64,000 nucleotides of DNA from Haliclona indistincta. Its lineage: Eukaryota > Porifera > Demospongiae > Haplosclerida > Chalinidae. The translations under genes were made by a program, and so were the position numbers. A model generated the notes under the pieces. The model had not been told where the DNA came from, did not search any database, and worked only from the letters and a program-made list of their open reading frames with translations. Positions 24,598-33,770 of the stretch are shown piece after piece. The DNA lies in the NCBI GenBank assembly GCA_964017065.1, contig OZ024791.1, forward strand, positions 4,764,547 through 4,828,546. Direction: 5' to 3'. Position 1 is the first letter of the stretch; the number at the start of each line of letters is the position of its first letter.

Positions 24598-27500
24598 TTA
24601 CAGCTTAGCTAGATAACACTGCCTACAATACCAGTTCTTCATCTTTGGTTTAGTCACTAGTCCTACACACTTATAATGATACCAACACAAACAGGATTCA
24701 CAACACACACAATCAAGCGAGACTTCTGAGTGGCAGGTCTGGCAGGTCCAGGTGGCATTTATCTCCTTGAGCTGAAGAACATTTTGAACTACATGTACCT
24801 TCCAAGCATCATTAGTGAAGTACTTGCGAATCAAGCATACATCAACATTCTCATCTAGAATCGAATTCTGCACTCTCTCGGGTCGACATTCCACTTCTTC
24901 TTCTTCAATGAGACAATCAGTTTGAATGACCTTCTCAGCTACAGCATCATCAACAAGCCACTTCAAGATTACTGTCAAGAAAAAAGAGCTATTATAAACA
25001 AGCAGTTCTGTATTTTAGTGACGTCAAAGGGGGTTTGTAAAACCTACATGCATGTACTTTAGAAAGGGGACAGAACCATGATTACTTTTTAAAATAAAAA
25101 TTATAGATAATTATGTATACTATTATAACAATGTGTGTGTAATACTTATCATTCTTGACACCATACCTCTTTCTTTTTCAGAATCTGATGTATGCATTTT
25201 GAGAAAAGGACAAGGTGCTCTACAATTCTTGCGTCTCTTCTTTGTTGGAAGACCAACAACTGTCAGCTCATTTCCTTTAGGCCGACCTCTCTTCTTAATA
25301 GCAGGAGGCATCTTTAGCTCTGAAACTGGATAAAGATATACTCATTATACGAGAAGATAAACATATTATTAACAAATAATATAATATAATATAATATATA
25401 GACACTGATAACAGTTAATAGTGTATGCATGCGCATGTACAGTACAGCATGTTACTGAATATTGATGAGTGTGCTTACCTACAAATCTCTCCTGTCCAGA
25501 CATACTACTAGCAACATCACACTCCTTAGCAACAACATCATCACCTACAGAGTACAGAAGAACATAGTTGTACTTAAGTGTAAATATACTAGGCTGAATA
25601 ATACATACCCTTAGCTCCACCTTCTTGTACACATACATCACCAACTAGAGTATCTCCAACTTGACTATCATTGGAACCAGGACCTATAAATTTGCAATCC
25701 ATAGTGGCACACTAACCAATGCACACATGCACACTAACCCTCAAGTCCAACTCTATGTGTATCAACATCCTCTGGCTCATGTACTTCACATTCATTTTCG
25801 CTTGCAGACTCTATTAGAAATTCAGTATGATCACATGTATTAACAACTAAAGTTAGCACATTAAGTGTACAAATACACAAAGTATAGCATAATACTTACC
25901 ATAGTCAACAACTCTAGTAACAGTAACTTCTTCACCTCTTCTCCAGTGATCAGTGAGTCTCGACAACAGCTCAATTCTACGCTCAAAATGAACGTTGGAT
26001 GCAGCACTAGCAACAGAAGCTAACTCTGAAGAGAGAAGAAGAGCTTTACGGTACTTCTCATGCTGGCTCAAAGGACGGCTAGATTTGGTCGCTGTTGTAA
26101 CAAGAAGAGAAGAAGAAGGGGAAGATTTTTCTGCAAACAAACGCTGGGTTGATCGATAGTAACCATATGTCCACCGTTCATCACATAAAGCAGAATCATA
26201 CAGGGGTTCCCCAACCTGGGAACGCAATGCAAGCATATGACGACAAGGTAATCGCATTGAGGTATGAAACATGCAACCACAGTTCTCCAAAGACACTAGC
26301 TTCTCTCCTTCTGATGTTGTCACTCGATATTCATCACCATCTTCTCTGATTTTCTTCACCTTTGGTGCCATTTTCAGTTGATTGAGAACAAACGAAGAAG
26401 CATATGAAGTAAGCAATTCACTATATCTGCTCTCTGCACTGCCCTGCTCGAAATTCTGCACCTTGACTTTTTGAAACATGACCGCAGCTTTGTGGTCGCG
26501 TTCAGTTCTCAGTGTGGCAAGAATCGTAAAAAAGCTATCGATGAACTTCTCAAGCGAGCTGTAGCGACTAATCACTTGCTTCAGTTTCCCATTTATGCTT
26601 TCCAGACGGTTGTTTGTCGTATTGAGGAAGCTTCCACTCTCTGCCTTGAGCCCCATGACCCACTCTTTTCGAATGGGATGCCAACATTCCTCAAAGTACT
26701 TTTTCACAACCTTGGGAACATCTCGTTGAAAGTCAGAGTGTACTTTGGCGTACTCTTCTTCTGTTGAGCTGTAAGCCATCTTTTGCACTAGTTCTAGAGA
26801 TAGCTGTCTCTGACCTGAAGTAATTCCCATTTTCTCACAAGATATCTCTCTTCTAAAAGATCTGAGAGTGTGAAAGAGGCAAATGAGAATAACGGCATCT
26901 GGAAGGCATGCTTTGAGCACATCTCGTTCCTTGATATCCTTGTCTGCCATAACAACACGGGTTCTTGCTACCTCATTGTTGGAGTTTTTGAAGGTATCGA
27001 CCAGCCACTTCAAGCTATCCACATCTTCTGCCACTAGTATACCCACTCCAACCACTTCACTTTGGCCATTTGAATCCTCACATAAGAAAAGGTAAATCGG
27101 CAAAGCAAGCTCTAGAAGCTTGTACGTGGCATCTAAAAAGATAATTTCTGGATAGGCTCTAAAGGCATCCTTCATCATAGCATCCTGAAAGAACAGCCCT
27201 TTGAACATTTTATCTTCACCGGATAAAACCTCAACAGTAGCACCTATATATAAATGTATAAGAATTGAATAAAACCATAGATGCCAGCTTAGTAAAATTA
27301 ACCTGCTTTCTTCAAATGCGAAGAAACCAGGTCTCAGTATTAGAACACTAATTATAACACTCACCATAAGTCTCAACTAATGTAGTAACAACTCTCTCCA
27401 AGTCATTCCTACTACTCTCTCTGTTTGCTTCACCAGAAACATTGCTAAGATCTTTCAGCAAAATTACTTTCCCTGTCTTCTGGGTCAATCGCTCTTGTAT

Positions 27501-29759
27501 CATCTTCCTATTTCCCTTCAAACCAAGAAGCATTGCAGCTTCTTGTTTTTCATCCTCTGATAACCGCCTTTGGTGAGGCAAGTGCTTAAACAAAGCCTAT
27601 AAAATAGACATTAATTTACATACAAAAAATTTGAGATCTATTAGGGAGGCACGGTAGTGACTCCCTATGTAGGGATGAACGAGAAAACAAGATGGCGGCT
27701 ACATACAATGTATTAGCGTTCAAACGCTGATATTTCGCCTGGTGTTGAATTTTATACGTCTTTAGACACTTAGATCTGCTCTCTGGCATTGCCCCATCTT
27801 ACAGTAGCAAGGAGATTGCTCGAAATTGTTACTAAAGTGACGAACCTGGAAACGGTGAAAATCGAGTTTCGTCATCTTCGTTTTCTTCTTTCTTTCTTCT
27901 TTCTTCTTTCTTTCTTTCTTCCACTCGCCTAGCGCCTTTACGCGAGCAGTGCCGAGACCAAAACATCCACGAACAGTCGTGAAATTCTCCTGGCATGTGC
28001 CTTTTGAGCTTTGTTTTTAGCGTAACGGCGATCTAAGTTTCGCGATTTCTCGATCGTGATCCATTGTCAGCTTAGTGTTAGACGCCATTATTGTGATTGC
28101 ACAATACGCACGTGGGTAGCGCACGTGACCAAGCAGCTAAAGTATCGCTGCGCCGTGTGGATCACTATCACGGAGAACACACACCCAGCATTTGTCTGGA
28201 GTCTTCGAAGAACAGTAAGCTCGTGTAGGATCGCCATTCTGCACTTGCCAGATAATTATAACCGTCTACAAACAAATGTGGGCGGGGCTCGTATGCACTG
28301 CATGCATGCGTAGGCGACTAGGCAGACCTGATACGCACAGCTTAACAATTTTAGCTACAAGTTTAAGAAAAGCCATCAACAACCGGAATACTAAACTAAT
28401 GGTGGAAACAAAGACTTCTCAGCACATGCATGATATTGAACTGCACTAGTCTGGCAGCCCCGCCCCTTCGCATTATTGTGCGAAGGGGCGGGGCTGCCAG
28501 ACTAGAACTGCACTTCACTAAAAAGAAAGAAAGGACACAAACAAGAAATTAAAAAGATTTCTATCGAAATCAAAAGGATGTAGTGATGAAGAAATCTACC
28601 ACTGGTTCACAATGTAAACCAACAAGGAACAAGCATAGAATGGTAACACGATTGACTTGCTAACAGACCATAGATCCCTACATCAGTGGCTGTACATAAG
28701 ATCAATATTTTGTCACAAGCTGAATTCTATTCAAAGTGTCAGTCAACAGTATATAGCTTAACTAGCTATAGTCTGGCCACAGCAGCCACTGATGTAGGGA
28801 TCTATGGTCTGTTAGCAAGTCAATCGTGTTACCATTCTATGCTTGTTCCTTGTTGGTTTACATTGTGAACCAGTGGTAGATTTCTTCATCACTACATCCT
28901 TTTGATTTCGATAGAAATCTTTTTAATTTCTTTGATACACATGAACCAACCTGGGACACTTCATGGTTGTGGTCTAAGCACAAACTAGTGACCTTAAGTG
29001 CCTTGCCACTGTCATCAGCCCTCAGGGTAATGTACATTGGGCAGTCCTGTTTCAAAGTCCTAGTAAAAAGAAAATGGGAAGACGCTAGAGAAATTGCCTT
29101 AGCTATCATAAACTACACCGAATCTGTAAGATAGTGCATGCATGTAAATACGTACTTACATATCACCTACCATGTACTCCTGGCTCCATTGCCTTTGGCT
29201 CTAAATGACTGGCCACCATGGACACAGCAATACTTCACTTCATAGTACTTCAGCTTCTCATCCAAATGCCTGTTTAAGCGCTTTTTTGCAGCTGCTACAG
29301 TTCTACAGTCTCTTTTCCAAAGCTGTACAAAGTGGGCTTGTTCGAAAGCATGACGTTTTGACTCTAGCTGTTGAAAATCAGTGAATGTTTTCCCAACAGA
29401 AAAGATGGTGCAGTTAGAGACAGTTGTAACTGGCTCACTCTGTGCTGGGTTATCTGTTACTGCATGCAGAAATAACAGTTATTGAATTAAAGGTACCTTA
29501 TTGGTGTGTACATTTATACCTGAAGTATTACTAGCCAAATCCGGGAGCTGCTTTGATGGACTCTTCTCATGCACAAAATCATCATGTGTCAGCTCAGGTC
29601 CTGTGAGTGCAGTAAGTACGAAAACTACATGAGGGTGCATGATATTGATAGCAGACTCATACCTTGCAACGTAGAAACACCAGCAGCCGGGCAGCTTACT
29701 GAGGCAGCTGCAGGCCGGCGATGTTGAACAGATGAACGCCGATGCGACGAGGACTTCAT
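24598..29759 (-). CDS. MULE transposase: FAR1-like, DDE, SWIM, AT-hook, PHD
   Basis: Minus-strand gene with ATG at 29,759 and stop at 24,598. Domains in order: a FAR1/GCM-type zinc-finger region (29,460-28,960; 'KYYEVKYCCVHGGQSF', then 'SLCLDHNHEVSQ'), a linker exon (27,597-27,360), and a MULE DDE transposase (27,240-26,000) with 'PEIIFLDATYK', 'VVMADKD', 'CLFHTLRSFRRE' and 'NRLESINGKLK'. A SWIM zinc finger follows ('CGCMFHTSMRLPCRHM'), then short acidic exons, an AT-hook exon (25,310-25,180, 'KKRGRPKG'), and a C-terminal PHD finger (24,735-24,610, C4-H-C3 spacing). Relatives were domesticated as ZSWIM proteins. One intron (28,960-27,597) is swollen by repeat copy B. No frameshift was seen in the DDE exon. 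Confidence 0.8.
27640..28933. mobile_element. non-autonomous repeat element, copy B (in MULE intron)
   Basis: Same boundaries as copy A at 8086-9914, including the terminal foldback (28,544-28,933). It lies wholly inside an intron of the MULE gene, between the exon ending 'NHEVSQ' and the exon at 27,597. It lacks the 394-bp insert and the long TTTC array of copy A, so it documents the ancestral state for both. Confidence 0.75.
28446..28505. mobile_element. 60-bp GC-rich perfect hairpin insert
   Basis: Two 27-bp perfect inverted arms (CTAGTCTGGCAGCCCCGCCC and on) surround a 6-bp loop. It is flanked by AACTGCA on both sides (28,439-28,445 and 28,506-28,512), a 7-bp target duplication. The equivalent site in copy A (near 9502) has none. 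It behaves as a minimal MITE. Confidence 0.75.
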
Positions 29760-29910
29760 GTCGTGGCCTACTACCACACGTTTCTAACAGCAATCTCTGA
29801 CAATTTGCAGTATCGATCTACCGACAATAGCCGCCACTGCACTGTATAAACAGCACCGCCCGTGTACATGTAGAAGTACAACTCGAGAAGTACAAGTGCC
29901 GCGCCGATCA

Positions 29911-30035
29911 CCGGGACTCTAACGCAGTATTTGTAGTTCCCGGTACCGGGATCGAGCAATAAATCCTTAAAGTCCCGTTACCGGGACTATAAGGTTAAAA
30001 TTATCGATCCCGGTACCGGGACGTTAGCCACAGCG
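29911..30035. repeat. MULE right inverted repeat
   Basis: Inverted copy of 24,386-24,510, with the three palindromes at 29,939, 29,974 and 30,009. A few substitutions separate the two ends, for example in the spacer around 29,988-29,995. Confidence 0.9.
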
Positions 30036-30094
30036 TTTATTATACACGTCACGCGAATCGTCCGTATGCAGGTAAAACGTCATCAATGTTTGTG

Positions 30095-30289
30095 CGCCAG
30101 CGCCGCGCGGCGGACTTTACTTTTGGTGATTCCCAGTTGAACGCTCCTTCCCCTTATAAGCTCCTGATATAATAAATAGAAACTTTCATTAACTTTCAAC
30201 TATGTTTGACTGAGTAGCAGCTATTTGATTACAGGCATGCGCTCAAACTTTTCAGGCGCACAAATACCCCTTTTCGCAAATTAGGTCAC
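30095..30289. repeat. right terminal inverted repeat of the P-like element
   Basis: Ends in CGCAAATTAGGTCAC, directly before the second ATTT target copy. The inner part shares GGACTTTACTTTTGGTGATT and CCCCTTATAAGCTCCTGAT with the inverse of the left end. Confidence 0.8.
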
Positions 30290-30293
30290 ATTT

Positions 30294-31535
30294 TATGACA
30301 ATGTTATCTTGGAGAAACTTGAAAGAAAGATATATTTGCTTCTACAGGACGCGAAAACCTCTGAATCTTGTGCAATAGCACCTATTGACGTAGACACGTG
30401 GTTAGAATTGAAGAAGGTGTTAATGTACTTTGCCCGTCGCACTCTACCTTCTTCAAGGAACTTGCCGCACCTACTAAGGAAGCATAACTTAAAGAAAAGT
30501 TTTACACGAGCTATTATCTATCCTCTCTACTGTGACCAAGATGTTCTGTACGAGAGTATAGATCCTCAAGTAGCAGCCACTCCCTCTACTTCTCTACATT
30601 CTACTACTCCTTCGCCTAATGTTAAGAAGACTGCAAAGCTACCGGTACATATCGAAAAAGAATGTAGCTACTGTTTCAGAAAGTCAGACAAGCTGAAAAA
30701 ATGTACTGGTTGTGGTGTGACCTGGTATTGCAATAGACGTTGTCAGTCTGATCACTGGACGAGCCACAAAAAAGCTTGCAATTCAGCAGTGACGAAAGTT
30801 CTTAAGGCAAGTACAAGTAGTGAGGTACCATTGGTCGCAGAATGCCAAGATGTTCTGTACGAGAGTCAAATAGCAGCCACTTCCTCTACTTCTCTACATT
30901 CTACTACTCCTTCGTCTACTGTTAAGAAGACTGCAAAGCTACCGGTACATATCGAGAAAGAATGTAGTTACTGTTTCAGAAAGTCAGATGAGCTGAGAAA
31001 ATGTACTGGTTGTGGTGTGACCTGGTATTGCGATACACGTTGTCAGTCTGATCACTGGAAGAGCCACAAAAAAGCTTGCAATTCAACAGTGATGAAAGTT
31101 CTTAAGGCAAGTGCAACCAGTGAGGTACCATTGGTCGCAGAATGCCAAGATGTTCTGTATGAGAGTCAAATAGCAGCCACTTCCTCTACTTCTTTACATT
31201 CTACTACTCCTTCGTCTACTGTTAAGAAGACTGCAAAGCTAACGGTACATATCGAGAAAGAATGTAGCTACTGTTTCAGAAAGTCAGACAAGCTGAAAAA
31301 ATGTACTGGTTGTGGTGTGACCTGGTATTGCAATACACGTTGTCAGTCTGATCACTGGAAAAGCCACAAGAAAGCTTGCAATTTAACAGTGACGAAAGTT
31401 GTCGCGGAATGCTCTAACTGTAACAAGAAAACAGTAAATCTAAGAAACTGTAGTGCTTGTCAAATTGTAGCTTACTGCAGCAAAGAATGTCAGAAGATTG
31501 ATTGGCCAAGACACAAGACTGACTGTAAAAAGTAA
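30294..31535 (+). CDS. MYND/DUF4470 protein, 3' segment with tandem MYND fingers
   Basis: Reading resumes in frame with Y-D-N-V-I-L-E-K at 30,294 and is open for 413 codons to TAA at 31,533-31,535. It encodes three nearly identical MYND fingers ('CSYCFRKSDKLKKCTGCG', 'WYCN.RCQSDHW', 'HKKAC'), each in a unit of about 100 residues with a Ser/Thr-rich spacer, then a fourth, divergent finger ('CSNCNKKTVNLRNCSACQ'). MYND fingers bind short proline-containing peptides of partner proteins. This part no longer has an adjacent start or promoter of its own; a short product from Met 30,309 is conceivable but unsupported. Confidence 0.85.
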   Translation, partial: YDNVILEKLERKIYLLLQDAKTSESCAIAPIDVDTWLELKKVLMYFARRTLPSSRNLPHLLRKHNLKKSFTRAIIYPLYCDQDVLYESIDPQVAATPSTSLHSTTPSPNVKKTAKLPVHIEKECSYCFRKSDKLKKCTGCGVTWYCNRRCQSDHWTSHKKACNSAVTKVLKASTSSEVPLVAECQDVLYESQIAATSSTSLHSTTPSSTVKKTAKLPVHIEKECSYCFRKSDELRKCTGCGVTWYCDTRCQSDHWKSHKKACNSTVMKVLKASATSEVPLVAECQDVLYESQIAATSSTSLHSTTPSSTVKKTAKLTVHIEKECSYCFRKSDKLKKCTGCGVTWYCNTRCQSDHWKSHKKACNLTVTKVVAECSNCNKKTVNLRNCSACQIVAYCSKECQKIDWPRHKTDCKK

Positions 31536-31633
31536 TGATAAGTTACGTTTAGTACATATTTTATAATTAAATTTTGGTGCTTTCCCATACATGTTTATAA
31601 ATTTTCCCTGAGAATAAATGTGGACTCGCTATA

Positions 31634-31885
31634 CTTGGTTTCGCGACAGAGGCGTGATGGAATGTTCGCGCTGAATATAATGAGAAAAATGCGCTATGAC
31701 GAGGTGACCGCCTACTGTTGGACAGGGTTCACGGCGGGAAAATACTGATCTACAGTCAGCTTCGCATACTTTTGCAAAATTCATCCGTGGACCCTGTCCA
31801 ACAGTAGGCGGTCACCTCGTCATAGCGCGTTTTTCTCATTATATTCAGCGCGAACATTCCATCACGCCTCTGTCGCGAAACCAAG
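31634..31885. mobile_element. 252-bp foldback MITE with TA duplication
   Basis: Arms of about 95 bp (CTTGGTTTCGCGACAGAGGC and on) are near-perfect inverses around a short centre. They are flanked by TA at 31,632-31,633 and 31,886-31,887, which fits the Tc1/mariner group. It lies in the gap after the MYND fingers. Part of the downstream gap (31,905-32,000) is the inverted relative of 12,497-12,607; the rest of 32,000-32,540 shows no gene. Confidence 0.75.
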
Positions 31886-32552
31886 TATTATTAGTGGCAA
31901 TGATATGTAGGAATGACCGTGAATTAAGATGGCGGCTACTCATGTGTGAAAATGAGTTATCGCACATATCTCCCTGCATTTTAACTATCTTACTATAGAC
32001 ATCAAGACAGTCAATGACCTGTGTTACTGTTACTCGCACAAGAATATAAAAAGCACGATATCTACTTAAAGAATAAGAGTACAAAATTCTTTGAGCACAC
32101 CAACAGCATACATAATAATGGGTTGGTTGTATGGGTCAGTGACACATGCTACAACACATCACAGACACAGGATTACACAGCTAAGAACAAGCTGGCTGTA
32201 ACACCATCCAGACAAGAGCACTGGAAATTTTCCTTGAAGTACAGTTATTTGGTGAAACATCTATGCTGTAACTTGGTCTTTAACTGTTGCCAACAACGTT
32301 TTAATCTGTGCACAGCCAAAACTACACAAGTTTTTCAATTCCCACATGTTAATCATATTATGGTGCAACCCCTGACACATGCCTAGCCTATGTAGAACAA
32401 CATTACACACATACATACGTTATGTGATTGCTGTAGTATAAACAACGCCACTCCTCCCGTACACAAGACGACACAGTTTGCATATAAAAATATTATGTAT
32501 AAAAAAACTCCAGCTCCAGTATAGTGTGCATAGTAACAAGGACAGAGAACAC

Positions 32553-32596
32553 ATCAGTGCTGACACAGACTAGAGCCTTTAGTGCCAGCACATCAT
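32553..32596 (-). promoter_or_regulatory. SECIS element of selenoprotein M
   Basis: On the minus strand, about 50 nt after the stop codon, ATGA (32,596-32,593) opens a 10-bp helix GTGCTGGCAC / GTGTCAGCAC (one G-U pair), closed by TGAT (32,556-32,553). These four-base ends form the expected non-Watson-Crick GA quartet. The apical part starts TAAAGG with the unpaired AA and can form a small extra stem (AGGC/GTCT), as in form 2 SECIS elements. A lower helix is possible between AGGAC and GTCCT. SECIS elements direct selenocysteine insertion at UGA. Confidence 0.88.
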
Positions 32597-32646
32597 ATAG
32601 TCCTGCTACACACACACACATACACTGTAGCTAGTTAGTGAGGCTG

Positions 32647-33566
32647 TCATAAATCACTGCGATCGGTCTCCTCATCGGGTTCCTCTGTGGCGTCACGTTT
32701 AGCAAACCCTTTGGACCGCAGCAGTTCATTGATCTCATCCTCACTCATCTTGATAACCGATTCACGCTGTGCACATGAAAGAAAGAGAGAGAGAATTAGC
32801 TTAGAATAAACCACTGCTCATCATCAATCATGTACCTCGACCTCCTGCCCCTCTGCATCGAGAAATATCATCACCGGATCAGCCCCACCAACATACTTGA
32901 GCTCTACATTAGGACTGATTGATAGTCAAGGTGAAATCTCATATCAGATTGTGTGTATACAGACTAAAGAAATTATTTTTTTTCGAAGTTTCAGTTTTGT
33001 TTGAATACAGCTGCTTAGCTGTGAGGTACCTTAACATATACCACTGGAATGTACAGTGAAGGATACTATTCTGGAAGATGTTCGTTGATGAAACGCTTCA
33101 CCTGAATGTTTGGGAGTGACATGAAAAGTAAACTTATCAAAAACCATTAAGTAATCTTTAGACACATACCTTAGGAAGCGAATTCAAACGTCATCCACCA
33201 CATGTCTAAAAGAAGCAAATTATGATATCACATACACTCAATTCAACAATACTATAGTGAATAAAGAGTTCCTCCTTTTGTTATGTTAGGAGTGAAGGCT
33301 AGCACATGTGCTCTTGCTCTATAACACCTTCCCACATGCATGATTTATAGATATTGTCTGTAATTTATCTGCACCATTGAAGAAATTTCTCCATGTCTCA
33401 AGCGGCAAGATATCATAAATTTACAGATGCGTCGATCAATACTATAATTTTTTATAAAGAAACAAACAAGTTGCATGCTCACCTCCATACGCGCTGATTT
33501 AATCTCTTGTCCCAGCACACTGGCAAGTAACACGCTTACTACTGCTGCTAACACGATACACTTCAT
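32647..33566 (-). CDS. SELENOM: selenoprotein M (in-frame UGA = selenocysteine)
   Basis: Five exons: 33,566-33,483; 33,205-33,170; 33,101-33,067; 32,914-32,836; 32,766-32,647. All have GT-AG borders and phases that add up to 117 residues. Signal peptide MKCIVLAAVVSVLLASVLG. Exon 2 encodes T-C-G-G-U-R-L-N with the TGA at 33,193-33,191, the CxxU redox motif of SELENOM. Then 'YVGGADPVMIFLDAEG' and 'IKMSEDEINELL' match the thioredoxin-like fold, and the tail '..DRSDL' resembles the ER-retention end of vertebrate SELENOM. It is shorter than the human protein (about 145). Ordinary ORF finding misses it because of the UGA and the 36-bp exon. Likely an ER oxidoreductase. Confidence 0.92.
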
Positions 33567-33770
33567 TCTCTCTGGCTCCTACTGATCTGAGATGAACCTC
33601 GATCGACCTGAGTAAATCGTCACTCAACTAAGTCAACAATGATGTTCTTAAATTTTATTTTCGGTCAGCTCTTAAACGTGCAGTGAGCCTGAGCGAACTC
33701 GTCTTAAAGTCAATAATTTTCATGCCTGTATTATAAATGATTGACTGGTGTATAGCAACATAAAATAGAG

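Larger units (their letters stand above)
24386..30035. mobile_element. 5,650-bp Mutator-like element (MULE) nested in the P-like element
   Basis: The terminal inverted repeats 24,386-24,510 and 29,911-30,035 are 125 bp each and nearly identical. A perfect 9-bp target duplication TTTATTATA is at 24,377-24,385 and 30,036-30,044. A duplication of this size plus the MULE-type transposase assigns it to the Mutator superfamily. It carries one gene on the minus strand. It entered immediately before the start codon of the P-like transposase. Confidence 0.92.
19271..30289. mobile_element. 11.0-kb P-like DNA transposon (5.4 kb without nested insert)
   Basis: The left end GTGACCTAATTTGCGAAAAG is repeated inverted at the right end. 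The inverted repeats stay recognisable for about 200 bp, with blocks of near identity (for example TTATAAGGGGAAGGAGCGT, and the GGACTTTACTTTTGGTGATT block). Flanking ATTT at 19,267-19,270 and 30,290-30,293 is a 4-bp target duplication. The paralogue at 2405-2425 shows the empty site. Two convergent genes lie inside: an unknown basic protein (+) and a P/THAP9-like transposase (-). A Mutator-like element sits inside it at 24,386-30,035. Confidence 0.88.

Noticed and set aside
30309..31535. The 3' MYND segment as a separate complete gene
   Set aside because: It continues the frame of 16,472-19,270 exactly across the transposon, and the paralogue at 1566-3179 is continuous there, so it is the severed end of one gene.
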